A stretch of DNA of 64,000 nt from the NCBI RefSeq assembly GCF_019511445.1, contig NZ_JAEUAN010000017.1, positions 1 through 64,000 on the forward strand, written 5' to 3'. The stretch comes from Aliirhizobium wenxiniae. GTDB lineage: Bacteria; Pseudomonadota; Alphaproteobacteria; Rhizobiales; Rhizobiaceae. The translations under genes and the position numbers were made by a program. Positions 33,201 through 42,559 of this stretch are shown here, piece after piece. The stretch's first letter is position 1, and each line of letters begins with the position of its first letter. The notes beneath the pieces were generated by a model. It did no database searches. It worked only from the letters and a program-made list of their open reading frames with translations, and had not been told where the DNA came from.

Positions 33201-34133
33201 CAGCAGCTTCTGTTCCAGCGCGCGAATGGTCGGGCTGTCCGCCATCACGCCAAGCTGGTTGCGAATTTCGTCGACCCGGTAGGCGAGCGCCACCAGTTCC
33301 TCGCGCAATGCGCTCGTATCGGCGTCCTGAAGCCGTTCTTCAAGGCCAACCCACTGGTCCTGCATCTGCCGCAGCGATTCCTGCCGGGCAAGCCCGTCCA
33401 TCACGGCGCGCATGTCTTCGAATTCCGAACGCAGGCCGGACGCACCGGGGGCGGATTGCATCGCAAGCTGGTCGATACCCTGCGCAAGCCGCGCAAGGTC
33501 TGACTGCACATCCTGGCTGAAGCGGGTGTCTTCGGCCTGTGCCCTGATCGCCCGCACTTCCTCGCGCAGCGCCCGCATTTCCTGCGAAACGCCTTCGGAA
33601 ATATCGCGCTTCAGGTCGTGCCTCAGGCCGGAAAGCGTTTCGGTAAATTCGCGGATGTCGGCGCGGCGCTGGTTGGCCTCGGCCACGCGCGTGGAAACAG
33701 CCGGCTGGCGAATATCCTCGCGACGTGTTCCAGTCCGTTGTTCAAGACGCGGATCATTGCGCAAGTCCGGTCGTAGTTCCGCACGGGCCACGGGCGCAGC
33801 CGGCATCGCGGCGCTGCTCTCGTAACGGCGGTTGTTCTGTCCCGACTGCTCCAGCATGCGCTGACGCTCGCGGATTTCGCTCAGCGGGTCGCGCGGGCGT
33901 TCGGAATAGGCGGCAGCACCTGTTCTGGCGCGCGGATCCTGTACGGGCGGCATGCGTTGCGGCCGGCTGTCTTCGGTCGGTCTCTGCGCTGCGGCTGCCG
34001 GGGGTGGCGTGCGGCCGCCTGCCATCAGGCCCTGAATGCGTGCTTCCAGCCCCTCGATGGTGCGGCTCAGCGCATCCAGCGACGAGCGGTCTCGGTCGCC
34101 GTGACGGGGATGTGCCGATCGTGATCCGTTCAT
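30216..34133 (-). CDS. podJ: PodJ-like polar organiser with Sel1 repeats and peptidoglycan-binding domain
   Basis: The 1305-residue protein has a long cytoplasmic part (residues 1-890) with extensive coiled-coil stretches interspersed with Ala/Pro/Gln-rich linkers. One membrane helix (PILMAVGAVLLALMAMPLIK) lies near residues 900-918, followed by a Pro/Ala-rich periplasmic linker. Four or five Sel1/TPR-like repeats occupy residues about 1028-1190 (for example EAAKWYKLAADRGLAPAQYRMGNLLEKG). A C-terminal peptidoglycan-binding domain ends it (IRNIQAILNKNGFDAGTPDGKMGAKTIAAI). This is the architecture of the alphaproteobacterial polarity factor PodJ, which marks one cell pole and organises division and surface structures. 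In Agrobacterium-type cells PodJ helps set the growth pole. Confidence 0.88.
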   Translation of the reverse strand: MNGSRSAHPRHGDRDRSSLDALSRTIEGLEARIQGLMAGGRTPPPAAAAQRPTEDSRPQRMPPVQDPRARTGAAAYSERPRDPLSEIRERQRMLEQSGQNNRRYESSAAMPAAPVARAELRPDLRNDPRLEQRTGTRREDIRQPAVSTRVAEANQRRADIREFTETLSGLRHDLKRDISEGVSQEMRALREEVRAIRAQAEDTRFSQDVQSDLARLAQGIDQLAMQSAPGASGLRSEFEDMRAVMDGLARQESLRQMQDQWVGLEERLQDADTSALREELVALAYRVDEIRNQLGVMADSPTIRALEQKLLALAGMMEQLGSRMKPNDAAITEQFSQLDHRLDEISRAIAANTRASAANAQDELAMQRLEDRLADRLAGLMEQVETIGRYTADQSATDGLSARIELLAGRIEDMAEEQATAQLQERIEQLSALVQQMHAPGQQEDVTNYLSDISRKIDALDTSFGAEGLGERLDYLSRRIEEMEQQPRPQHADDGAAFVRIEDRLSDIAARLDEASSAPRNDDEALRGLEAQIANLSTLISQPSSAPAAWPPEFDSRMAAIEGYMATNDEYIVEAARQAAEAVIEAYSRNLSAGAPGTSSDMAALAALADDLKHLEELTRGSESRTHQTFEALHGTLVQIAERLDQLEGQSVQAPAPSFAASYRSEEPVRQPAFAAAPMQRDMPVAREAAPAAVPALSAEVAHELASMDMPRTEARLRETSAIGSTMADHVPAILQPLEQELEDEPKPAKKSLLGGLAKRLRPGSKQDKAASTRTFVDPTPSIDPSADDTVVARDMLESESENDLLEPGSGAPDVRKILERVRASQAAGEFGNERGSDRTGDRADYIAAARRAAKAAAQEVDPSLMGSMAKSQAKPGKVKPAVGKTETAKGASAFSRHRRPILMAVGAVLLALMAMPLIKTVTSGSPAPQVASVEQPVIAAAPEASAPTPAALVPQTPVASEAPVSPQSAAPEMTAPPAAEETANSPEGAAPQTTDTEAVAEAPAEDLPATPIAPVEQASIVVPAGIEPQSMADAAAAGDANALFEIGARFSDGRGVSADPGEAAKWYKLAADRGLAPAQYRMGNLLEKGTGVDRNLGEAISYYRQAAQAGNASAMHNLAVLFASGAAGQPDYAAAVEWFRKASELGVADSQFNLAILYARGNGVKQDLEESYKWFGVAAKGGDTDAATKQEEVGKAMRKEQLDSARAKLNSWTAKPLDPNANAVNIPDEWASGKKLTTASIDMTKAIRNIQAILNKNGFDAGTPDGKMGAKTIAAIKSFQSSIGQEPTGKVDDAMVRELLKRNG

Positions 34134-34546
34134 GTGCTCGCTCGTTTCGACGTTGATCCTGCCGGTCCGACTCTGAACGTTTCCCCCGGAGGCATTCCTC
34201 CATGAGTAAATCCGAATATTAGAGTAACCTTACGCAAGGCTTGCCATTGTGAAGGTTTGAGCCGCTTTCGCCTAAACGCTTCGCACCGTCACACCGTCCA
34301 ATATGTCTGCAAACATGGTAAACAAGCCGTTAAGTTTGTCGCAAATTTTAACTATTTCATAACGTTCTAATATTGATTATCCGCCTGACGTCCCCAAAAC
34401 CCGCCCTATCTTCGATCTAGAAGGCACCGAAATTTGAATCCGCTCGATGATTGACGTTTACGCGCACGTCAATTAAATGACGAGACAGGAGCGCGAGGAG
34501 CTGAGGAGCGGCGCCACGCGGATGATGACAGGGAGGATGCTCATCG
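34134..34546. other. AT-rich intergenic region between podJ and the acyl-CoA dehydrogenase gene
   Basis: The 413-bp region is clearly AT-rich for this genome in its middle part (34290-34380), where divergent promoters are likely. The right part holds a 22-bp palindromic operator candidate (34451-34472) and a purine-rich leader with GGGAGGA upstream of the start codon at 34547. No ORF or structured RNA recognised. Confidence 0.6.
34451..34472. promoter_or_regulatory. Palindromic operator candidate upstream of the beta-oxidation genes
   Basis: TTGACGT and ACGTCAA are 7-bp inverted arms with an 8-base centre containing TTACGCGC. The site lies 75 bp upstream of the acyl-CoA dehydrogenase start. 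The ACGT-containing arms recall operators of MerR- or TetR-type regulators of acyl-CoA catabolism (LiuR-like), from memory rather than a search. It is placed where a repressor would block the operon promoter. Confidence 0.4.
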
Positions 34547-36340
34547 ATGCCAGTCTACAAGGCCCCAACCGCCGACACGCTTTTCATTCTGAACGATGTT
34601 CTGGGCCTTGAGCGCTACGGCAACCTTCCCGGTTTCGCCGATGCGTCGCCCGACATGATCGAGGCGATTGTCGGTGAAGCGTCGAAACTGGCCGAGACCA
34701 CGCTCTTCCCGCTCAATCTCTCCGGCGATCAGGAGGGCTGCACCCGCCATGATGACGGTACCGTTTCCGTGCCGAAAGGCTTCAAGCAGGCTTACGACCA
34801 GTATTGCCAAGGCGGCTGGATCGGCCTCGCCGTGCCGAAAGAATTCGGCGGGCAGGGGCTTCCCTATACGCTGCATGCCGCCGTCGGCGAATACATGTCG
34901 TCTTCCAACATGTCGTTGATGATGTATCCGGGCCTGACGCAGGGCGCCATCGCCGCCATCCTCGTCCACGGCTCGGATGAGCAGAAAGCCACCTACCTGC
35001 CGAAAATGGTCGAAGGCACATGGTCAGGCACCATGAACCTCACCGAACCCCATTGCGGCACCGATCTAGGCCTCTTGCGCACCAAGGCCGTGCCGCAGGG
35101 CGATGGCAGCTACAAGATCTCCGGCCAGAAAATCTTCATCTCCGCCGGTGAACACGGCATGACCGACAACATCATCCATCTGGTTCTTGCCCGTATAGAA
35201 GGCGCACCGGAAGGCACCAAGGGCATCTCGCTCTTCATCGTGCCGAAATTCACGGTGGGCGAAGATGGCGCGCTCGGCGCCCGCAACGGTGTGACCTGCG
35301 GTGCGCTCGAAGAAAAGATGGGTATCCACGGCAATTCCACCTGCGTCATGAACTATGACGATGCGACCGGCTATCTCATCGGCGCGGAAAACAAGGGCCT
35401 CTCGGCCATGTTCGTGATGATGAACGAGGCCCGCCTCGGTGTCGGCCTGCAAGGCCTGTCGATCGCCGAGACCGCCTATCAGAACGCCGTTGCCTACGCC
35501 AACGAGCGCATCCAGGGCCGTTCGCTCTCCGGCGCCAAGGCACCGGATAAAAAGGCCGATCCGATCATCGTCCACCCCGACATCCGCCGCACGCTGATGA
35601 CCATCAGGTCCTTCAACGAGGCAGGCCGCGCCTTCCTTCTCTGGACGGCGCTGAAATCCGACATCGCCCACCGCTCGCCGGATGAGGCGGAGCGCCAGAA
35701 CGCCGACGATCTTCTCGGCCTCGCCACCCCGATCCTGAAGGGCGTGCTGACGGACAAGGGTTTCGACCACGCCGTCATGGCCCAGCAGGTTTTCGGTGGT
35801 CACGGTTATATCGAGGAACACGGCATGAGCCAGTATGTCCGCGATGCCCGCATCACCATGATCTATGAGGGCGCTAACGGCATCCAGGCACTCGATCTGG
35901 TCGGCCGCAAACTGGCTCTCAACGGCGGCCGCGCCGTGATGGCCATGTTCAAGGAAATCGGCGATTTCTGCGAGGAAAATCGCGCCGACGAAACCATGGC
36001 CCCCTACACCAAGGCCCTGAAAAAGGGCCTCAACGACCTGCAGGCCTCCACCATGTGGTTCATGCAGAACGCCATGGCCAAGCCGGACAACGCCGGCGCC
36101 GGCTCCACCGACTACATGCACCTCTTCGGCCTCGTGACGCTCGGCTACATGTGGGCGAAAATGGCAAAGGCGGCTCAAGGTAAGCTTGCCAGCGGTGATG
36201 CCCGCGAGGAGTATTTGAAGACGAAGCTCACGACCGCGCGCTTCTACATGGAGAAGATCATGCCGGAAACCACGCTGCGCAAGGTTCGTATAGAGGCGGG
36301 TGCAGATAGCGTGATGGAACTGGCGGCCGAGGCGTTCTGA
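34547..36340 (+). CDS. Acyl-CoA dehydrogenase, 600-residue DmdC/AcdA-like type
   Basis: The 597-residue enzyme has the acyl-CoA dehydrogenase N-terminal helices (residues 1-150), a middle beta domain (GTMNLTEPHCGTDLGLLRTKA, KIFISAGEH), and an FAD-binding C-terminal half with IYEGANGIQALDLVGRKL, the loop of this subfamily. A further domain extends beyond the usual ~380-residue length. This size and the C-terminal extension match the group that includes 3-methylmercaptopropionyl-CoA dehydrogenase (DmdC) and long-chain acyl-CoA dehydrogenases. It removes two hydrogens to form the trans-2-enoyl-CoA. With the thiolase and FadB-type genes downstream it forms a fatty-acid oxidation operon. Confidence 0.9.
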   Translation: MPVYKAPTADTLFILNDVLGLERYGNLPGFADASPDMIEAIVGEASKLAETTLFPLNLSGDQEGCTRHDDGTVSVPKGFKQAYDQYCQGGWIGLAVPKEFGGQGLPYTLHAAVGEYMSSSNMSLMMYPGLTQGAIAAILVHGSDEQKATYLPKMVEGTWSGTMNLTEPHCGTDLGLLRTKAVPQGDGSYKISGQKIFISAGEHGMTDNIIHLVLARIEGAPEGTKGISLFIVPKFTVGEDGALGARNGVTCGALEEKMGIHGNSTCVMNYDDATGYLIGAENKGLSAMFVMMNEARLGVGLQGLSIAETAYQNAVAYANERIQGRSLSGAKAPDKKADPIIVHPDIRRTLMTIRSFNEAGRAFLLWTALKSDIAHRSPDEAERQNADDLLGLATPILKGVLTDKGFDHAVMAQQVFGGHGYIEEHGMSQYVRDARITMIYEGANGIQALDLVGRKLALNGGRAVMAMFKEIGDFCEENRADETMAPYTKALKKGLNDLQASTMWFMQNAMAKPDNAGAGSTDYMHLFGLVTLGYMWAKMAKAAQGKLASGDAREEYLKTKLTTARFYMEKIMPETTLRKVRIEAGADSVMELAAEAF

Positions 36341-36370
36341 GGAGAACACCCTCTCTGGCCTGCCGGCCAT

Positions 36371-36468
36371 CTCCCCCACAAGGGGGGAGAAACCAAGCGT
36401 AAGTCGCGCCGCCTCGATTAAGCGTTGGCGGATGCGGCTGGGTTAAGCCCTCCCCCTTGTGGGGAGGG
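36371..36468. repeat. GC-rich palindromic intergenic repeats
   Basis: Two hairpin-forming units of the same kind, CTCCCCC-ACA-AGGGGGGAG (36371-36389) and CCCTCCCC-CTTGT-GGGGAGGG (36448-36468), lie between the acyl-CoA dehydrogenase and the thiolase gene. Similar units occur downstream of the thiolase. This is a common rhizobial intergenic repeat. Confidence 0.75.
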
Positions 36469-36540
36469 TTGGGAGGGGTCTTCTCTCCCGCATTGTTATT
36501 GAGGCAAGGTGAGTTGCCACCTAGGGAGAGAGACAACACC

Positions 36541-37749
<1,209 letters not shown>

Positions 37750-37760
37750 GGGGGTCTTAA

Positions 37761-37854
37761 CCCTCCCCCTTGTGGGGAGGGTGGCCGGCAGGCGGGAGGG
37801 GTTTTCGCCCGGAACGAAGTCCCCTCCCCAACCCCTCCCCACAAGGGGGAGGGG
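37761..37854. repeat. GC-rich palindromic intergenic repeats downstream of the thiolase gene
   Basis: Two more copies of the unit: CCCTCCCC-CTTGT-GGGGAGGG at 37761-37781 and the inverse CCCCTCCCC-ACAAG-GGGGAGGGG at about 37832-37854. They flank a short gap with the motif GGCCGGCAGGCGGGAGGGG. They bracket the intergenic region between thiolase and fadB and may act as mRNA structures. Confidence 0.75.
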
Positions 37855-37892
37855 CTTAACCGCCAGAATTTCAGGGAAGAGGAAATCCCACC

Positions 37893-40109
37893 ATGAGCAC
37901 CTACAAGAACTTCACCGTCGAAACCGACGCGGACGGCATCGCTCTCGTCACCTGGGACATGCCCGACAAGTCGATGAACGTCTTCACCGTCGAAGTGATG
38001 GACGAACTCGAAGCCATTCTGAAGGCCACCACCGGAGATACCGCCATCAAGGGCGTCGTCTTCACCTCAGGCAAATCCTCCTTCTCCGGCGGCGCCGATC
38101 TCACCATGATCCGCGGCATGTTCTCCATGCTTGCCGATGAGCGCGCGAAAGATCCCGCCGCTGCCGCGCAAAAGCTGTTCGAAGTCGCCGGCCGCATGAC
38201 CTGGCTGTTCCGCGCCATAGAGACCAGCGGCAAGCCCTGGGTGTCCGCCATCAACGGCACCTGCATGGGCGGCGCATTCGAACTGTCGCTCGCCTGCCAC
38301 GGCCGCGTCGTCTCCAATGCCAAGTCGGTCAAACTGGCGCTGCCCGAGGTCAAGGTCGGCATCTTCCCTGGTGCCGGCGGCACCCAGCGCGTCTCGCGCC
38401 TCACCGATGCCCAGTCCGCCCTGCAGATGATGACCACCGGCCAATCTCTCGCCCCGGCCCGCGCGAAAGCCATGGGCCTCGTCCATCAGGTCGTCGAACC
38501 GGACCAGCTCGTCACCGCCGCAAAGCAGATGATCAAGGATGGCCTCAAACCCGTCGCCCCCTGGGATGAAAAAGGTTTCAAGGCCCCCGGCGGCGGCATC
38601 TGGACGCCGCAGGCCGCCCAGCTCTGGCCCGCAGCCCCGGCGATCCTGCGCCGCGAAACCGCCGGCAATTATCCCGGCGCGCTCGCCATCTTGAAATGCG
38701 TCTATGAGGGCCTGCAATTGCCCTTCGATACGGCATTGAAGGTCGAGCAGCGCTATTTCACGGAAGTTTTGCAGACCACCGAAGCCTTCTCGATGATCCG
38801 CTCGCTGTTCATCTCCATGCAGGAGCTGGGCAAGGGTGCCCGCCGTCCGGCCGGTGTGGAGAAGAGCGAGTTCAGAAAAGTCGGCGTCGTCGGCGCGGGC
38901 TTCATGGGCGCCTCCATCGCCTATGTCACGGCCGCCGCCGGTATCCCGGTCGTCCTGATTGACCGCGATCAGGAAGCCGCGAATAAGGGCAAGTCCGTCT
39001 CCGAAAAACTGGTGGCAGACAGCATTGCCAAGGGCCGCATGACCAAGGAAGAGGGCGAAAAGCTGCTCTCCCTCGTCACCCCGACGCCCGATTACGCGAC
39101 GCTGTCGGATGCCGATCTCGTCATCGAAGCCGTGTTCGAAGACCGCAAGGTAAAGAAGGCCGTCATCGAACAGATCGAGGCGGTCATTCCCGCCACCACC
39201 GTCTTTGCCTCCAACACCTCCACCCTGCCGATCACGGGCCTTGCGGAAAATTCGAAGCGCCCGGACCAGTTCATCGGCGTGCATTTCTTCTCGCCGGTCG
39301 AAAAGATGATGCTCACCGAAGTCATCCTCGGCAAGAACACCGGCGACAAGGCGCTCGCCGTCGCGCTCGATTTTGTCGCGAAAATCAAGAAGACCCCGAT
39401 CGTCGTCAACGATACCCGCGGTTTCTTCGTTAACCGCTGCGTCTTCCGTTACATCAACGAGGCCTATGACATGCTCACTGAGGGCGTGCCGGCCGCGATG
39501 ATCGAGAATGCCGCAAAAATGGCCGGCATGCCCGTCGGCCCGCTTTCCCTGAATGACGAGGTCGCCGTCGATCTCAGCCAGAAGATCATGAAGGCCTCGA
39601 TTGCCGATCTCGGCCCCAATTCGGTCAAGCCGGAACACATGGCCCTCATCGACAAGATGGTGGATGTGCTGGACCGTCGCGGCCGCAAGAACGGCCAGGG
39701 CTTTTACGATTACCCGGCCAAGCCTGCCAAAAAATCCCTCTGGCCCGGCCTCAAGGATCTCTACCCGCAGAAGCCGGCCTCCGAAATCGACGTCGAAACC
39801 CTCAAGCAGCGGTTTCTCGTCACGATCGCGCTGGAAGCGGCCCGCACCGTGGAAGAAGGCATCGTCAGCGACCCGAGAGAAGCCGATGTCGGCTCCATCC
39901 TCGGCTTCGGCTTCGCCCCTTATACGGGCGGCACGCTGAGTTATATCGACGGCATGGGCGTGAAGAATTTCGTCGCATTGGCAGAAAAGCTGGCGGCCAA
40001 ATACGGCGACCATTTTGCACCGACCCCGCTCTTGAAGGACATGGCCGCCAAGGGCGAAACCTTCTACGGCCGGTTTGATCCCTATGGAGAAGGCAGGGAG
40101 GCGGCGTGA
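37893..40109 (+). CDS. Bifunctional enoyl-CoA hydratase / 3-hydroxyacyl-CoA dehydrogenase (FadB/FadJ-type)
   Basis: The 738-residue protein begins with an enoyl-CoA hydratase domain (residues 1-200: SGGADLTMIRGMF, NGTCMGGAFELSLACHGRVV, LPEVKVGIFPGAGGTQRVSRL). A NAD-binding 3-hydroxyacyl-CoA dehydrogenase domain follows (residues 325-510: VGVVGAGFMGASIAYV; NTSTLPIT; RPDQFIGVHFFSPVEKMMLTEVI), then one or two C-terminal 3HCDH domains. It carries out hydration of enoyl-CoA and NAD-linked oxidation of the 3-hydroxy product. It ends the beta-oxidation operon begun at 34547. Size fits FadJ-type chains. Confidence 0.92.
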   Translation: MSTYKNFTVETDADGIALVTWDMPDKSMNVFTVEVMDELEAILKATTGDTAIKGVVFTSGKSSFSGGADLTMIRGMFSMLADERAKDPAAAAQKLFEVAGRMTWLFRAIETSGKPWVSAINGTCMGGAFELSLACHGRVVSNAKSVKLALPEVKVGIFPGAGGTQRVSRLTDAQSALQMMTTGQSLAPARAKAMGLVHQVVEPDQLVTAAKQMIKDGLKPVAPWDEKGFKAPGGGIWTPQAAQLWPAAPAILRRETAGNYPGALAILKCVYEGLQLPFDTALKVEQRYFTEVLQTTEAFSMIRSLFISMQELGKGARRPAGVEKSEFRKVGVVGAGFMGASIAYVTAAAGIPVVLIDRDQEAANKGKSVSEKLVADSIAKGRMTKEEGEKLLSLVTPTPDYATLSDADLVIEAVFEDRKVKKAVIEQIEAVIPATTVFASNTSTLPITGLAENSKRPDQFIGVHFFSPVEKMMLTEVILGKNTGDKALAVALDFVAKIKKTPIVVNDTRGFFVNRCVFRYINEAYDMLTEGVPAAMIENAAKMAGMPVGPLSLNDEVAVDLSQKIMKASIADLGPNSVKPEHMALIDKMVDVLDRRGRKNGQGFYDYPAKPAKKSLWPGLKDLYPQKPASEIDVETLKQRFLVTIALEAARTVEEGIVSDPREADVGSILGFGFAPYTGGTLSYIDGMGVKNFVALAEKLAAKYGDHFAPTPLLKDMAAKGETFYGRFDPYGEGREAA

Positions 40110-40173
40110 GGCCGCCTTTCCATCACTGTAGTTTCGGGTAATAACTCTGCCCAACACCAACTCGGGATCTGTG

Positions 40174-40746
40174 ATGAGTTTTGACTGGTCGAAAGTTGAC
40201 TGGGCTGTCGTTTTGGCAACTTTCGTTGGCCCAATCGTGGCCGTTGGAATCACGCTCTGGTATCAGGAACGTTCATCAAGGAATAAATCTCGGGAAGATC
40301 TGTTCGTATCAATGATGCGAACTCGGCGAATGCCAACCAATATCGAATTTGTCGGTGCATTGAACTTGGTTCCGGTTCACTTCTGGAAAGACAAGCTCGT
40401 TATGCAGCGCTATTCCGAACTTATGGCCGTTTTCTCCGACCCCTCGTGGAACGTGATCGATGCGCGTTTGCGTCTGATTGAACAGGTTGAACTAAAAGTG
40501 GCCTATTTGTTATCTGAGCTTTCTAAAGCTGTTGGCCGCCCGGTTGAGCAGCTAGAAATTCTGCGTGGCGCTTACGCGCCGCAAGGCTGGAAAGATGAGG
40601 AGCAGGCGCAAGCTGATTTGCGTAGCGCACTTGCGCAACTCCTCAGTGGAGCTAGAGCCTTGCCCGTCTTTGTTTTATCTGGCACGCCATCCGTGGCTGT
40701 AGGCGCAGATGACGATGGTGTCTTCTCAGATAAATCGGATCAATAG
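40174..40746 (+). CDS. DUF6680-like membrane-anchored protein
   Basis: From the ATG at 40174 the protein has 190 residues. One membrane helix near the N-terminus (WAVVLATFVGPIVAVGITLWY) precedes a cytoplasmic domain (SREDLFVSMMRTRRMPTNIEFVGALNLVPVHF) consistent with DUF6680. No enzyme motif is seen. Codon use is clearly more AT-rich than the beta-oxidation genes just upstream, and neighbours on both sides are repeats or empty DNA. This suggests a horizontally acquired insertion. Function unknown. Confidence 0.7.
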   Translation: MSFDWSKVDWAVVLATFVGPIVAVGITLWYQERSSRNKSREDLFVSMMRTRRMPTNIEFVGALNLVPVHFWKDKLVMQRYSELMAVFSDPSWNVIDARLRLIEQVELKVAYLLSELSKAVGRPVEQLEILRGAYAPQGWKDEEQAQADLRSALAQLLSGARALPVFVLSGTPSVAVGADDDGVFSDKSDQ

Positions 40747-40759
40747 TTCGCTGGCATTT

Positions 40760-40798
40760 GTATCTGAATCCTCGGGCTTGACCCGAGGATCCAGATAC
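40760..40798. repeat. Palindromic repeat
   Basis: GTATCTG-A-ATCCTCGGG and CCCGAGGAT-C-CAGATAC form a near-perfect hairpin around CTTGA just beyond the DUF6680 gene. The core (CCTCGGGCTTGACCCGAGG) is one of the most frequent rhizobial intergenic repeats. It could also serve as a processing or termination structure. Confidence 0.75.
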
Positions 40799-41632
40799 AA
40801 GCATTCCATCGTTTCCGTTCTCTATCCTCAAGCGCATCACCGCGGGGACGAATTCGACCTCTCCTTCAACAAAACCAATCCCTTACACATGTCTTCATCC
40901 CCGCCCTCCAATCTCATGCCTACAATCTTCCCGTTCCGTCACGGATACACCGGCAGTCGTGCCGGCGAGGCGGGATCGGTTCCGGTGGTGGAGGGAGGAC
41001 GTAAACCGTCACCTCCGGGGTCCGTGTGAAAATGGTTGCCCTCCGGCGACGAGAGGCGTGGCATGGTGTCGGACCGACATGCCACATCCCCTCCCACTTA
41101 AGCGTCGGACGTGCCTGTGAGGCATTATAGGGTGACGGGATGGCGTCATGCGGCGTTCGCGGGCAGGCATCGGCTTGTCCGGAAAGCATGGCGCAGGTGG
41201 ATGACGTCGTCCAAGGGTCGCCATGGCCTGGGCGGGGTTCCGAAAAAGGGCGGGCATGGCACTTCCTTGATAGAAGCCCCGCCCCCTGGCCCACCGTCCC
41301 GCCATCGCAGAGCAACCGGAGTCACGGATAAAAACTGCCGAACGGGGCGCTGAGAGGTGTCACCTATAAACTAACTTACGAGGCAGCTTTCAGCGCCCCG
41401 TCCGAACTCGAGAATTCCCGAGGATCGCCAAGGGCGCATTGCGTCCTCGTCCAGGATGTATCAGCCCCCGTCAACCACCTGATCCCCTGCGACAAATCGG
41501 CATTTCGAGCACCTGCCCGTGGATGGAGCAAAAAATATTCGCATTTGCTGCTTTCGACGGCAGTTTTCTTTCCTCACAACGCGCCTATTTTCTGCGATCT
41601 AAACGCCAACTCATTCGTTGGAGAATACCGAA
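40799..41632. other. Long intergenic region without a recognised gene
   Basis: About 830 bp with no convincing ORF: frames are short, with Arg/Pro-rich compositions typical of GC-rich noncoding DNA. A strong hairpin GTGGCATG ... CATGCCAC lies at 41058-41085. Near the right end a 5-bp stem (CCAAC 41606-41610 with GTTGG 41617-41621) abuts the GGAG ribosome-binding site of the transporter gene at 41633. I see no known riboswitch consensus. It may carry the transporter promoter and a decayed gene. Confidence 0.5.
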
Positions 41633-42418
41633 ATGAACCTCGTCAAAACCACTCTCAAGGCTGTTGCCGCCGCCCTGCTCGTGCAAGCCGCTTTTGCCGC
41701 TCCGGTCTTCGCCGGTGAAAACCTCGACAAGATCAAAAAGGCCGGTGTCATCCGCATCGGCACCGAAGGCACCTACGCGCCCTTCACCTTCCATGATGCG
41801 TCCAACAAGCTCGTCGGCTTCGACGTCGAGATCGGTGAAGCGGTTGCCAAGAAGCTCGGCGTCAAGGCGCAGTTCGTCGAGGGCAAGTGGGATGGCCTGA
41901 TTGCCGGCATCGATGCGGACCGTTATGACGCCGTCATCAACCAGGTCGGCATCACCGATGCCCGCAAGCAGAAATACGCCTTCTCCGAGCCCTATATCGC
42001 TTCGAAAGCCGTGCTGATCGTCCGTGACGACAACACCGATATCAAGGGCTTTGCCGACCTGAAGGGCAAGAAGGCCGCCCAGTCGCTCACCAGCAATTAC
42101 GGCAAGATGGCAGAAACCGCAGGCGCCGAACTCGTCGGCACCGATGGTTTCGACCAGTCGATCCAGCTGGTTCTCACCCGCCGCGCCGATGCGACGCTGA
42201 ACGACAGCCTCTCTTTCTTCGATTTCAAGAAGCAGAAGGCCGACGCACCGGTCAAGATCGTCGCCGAACAGGCAGAAGCCAGCTATTCCGGCATCCTGTT
42301 GCGCAAGGGTGATGACGAGCTGGTCGCCGAGGTCAACAAGGCTCTGGCCGATATCAAGGCCGACGGCACCTACAAGACGATCTCCGACAAGTATTTCGGC
42401 CAGGACGTCTCCAAGTAA
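41633..42418 (+). CDS. Amino-acid (probably cystine) ABC transporter, substrate-binding protein
   Basis: From the ATG at 41633 (GGAG nine bases upstream) the protein has 261 residues. Signal peptide LVQAAFAAPVFAG is followed by the family-3 fold: IRIGTEGTYAPFTFHDASNKLVGFDVEIGEAVAKKLGVKAQF, then KWDGLIAGIDADRYDAVINQVGITDARKQKYAFSEPYIASKAVLIV and KKAAQSLTSNYG. The phrase W-D-G-L-x-A-G-x-D ... D-x-V-I-N-Q-V resembles cystine-binding FliY/TcyA. It binds its ligand in the periplasm and hands it to the permease/ATPase encoded downstream. Substrate is inferred by similarity. Confidence 0.9.
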   Translation: MNLVKTTLKAVAAALLVQAAFAAPVFAGENLDKIKKAGVIRIGTEGTYAPFTFHDASNKLVGFDVEIGEAVAKKLGVKAQFVEGKWDGLIAGIDADRYDAVINQVGITDARKQKYAFSEPYIASKAVLIVRDDNTDIKGFADLKGKKAAQSLTSNYGKMAETAGAELVGTDGFDQSIQLVLTRRADATLNDSLSFFDFKKQKADAPVKIVAEQAEASYSGILLRKGDDELVAEVNKALADIKADGTYKTISDKYFGQDVSK

Positions 42419-42491
42419 GAGATAGGAAAGAGATATTCGTCCGATCCTCGCGTGGCTAAACCGTGCTAGGATTTGGCGAAAGCTGAACCAG

Positions 42492-42519
42492 AACGTCCGG
42501 CCTTGGCCGGGCGTTTTCT
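42492..42519 (+). terminator. Attenuator/terminator between binding protein and permease genes
   Basis: A 10-bp stem, AACGTCCGGC with GCCGGGCGTT (one G-U), and a 4-base loop end in TTTTCTCGTT. It lies between the binding-protein gene and the permease gene. Partial termination here would favour expression of the periplasmic component, as often in ABC operons. Confidence 0.65.
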
Positions 42520-42559
42520 CGTTCCTTGGATTGCAATCGAGAGAGTAAGGACTTCGCCC

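Noticed and set aside
35066..36379. 437-codon minus-strand frame opposite the acyl-CoA dehydrogenase gene
   Set aside because: His/Gly/Asp-rich translation typical of the antisense of a GC-rich gene; no start support.
38067..40253. 728-codon minus-strand frame opposite the FadB-type gene
   Set aside because: Long only because of high GC; no recognisable motif, and the plus strand is clearly coding.
41058..41085. Hairpin GTGGCATG...CATGCCAC as a possible riboswitch
   Set aside because: No conserved riboswitch core is visible around it and it is about 550 bp from the next start codon.
40920..41315. 131-codon minus-strand frame in the long intergenic stretch
   Set aside because: Pro/Arg/Ser-rich without repeats or motifs, overlaps competing frames on both strands, no ribosome-binding site; likely not translated.
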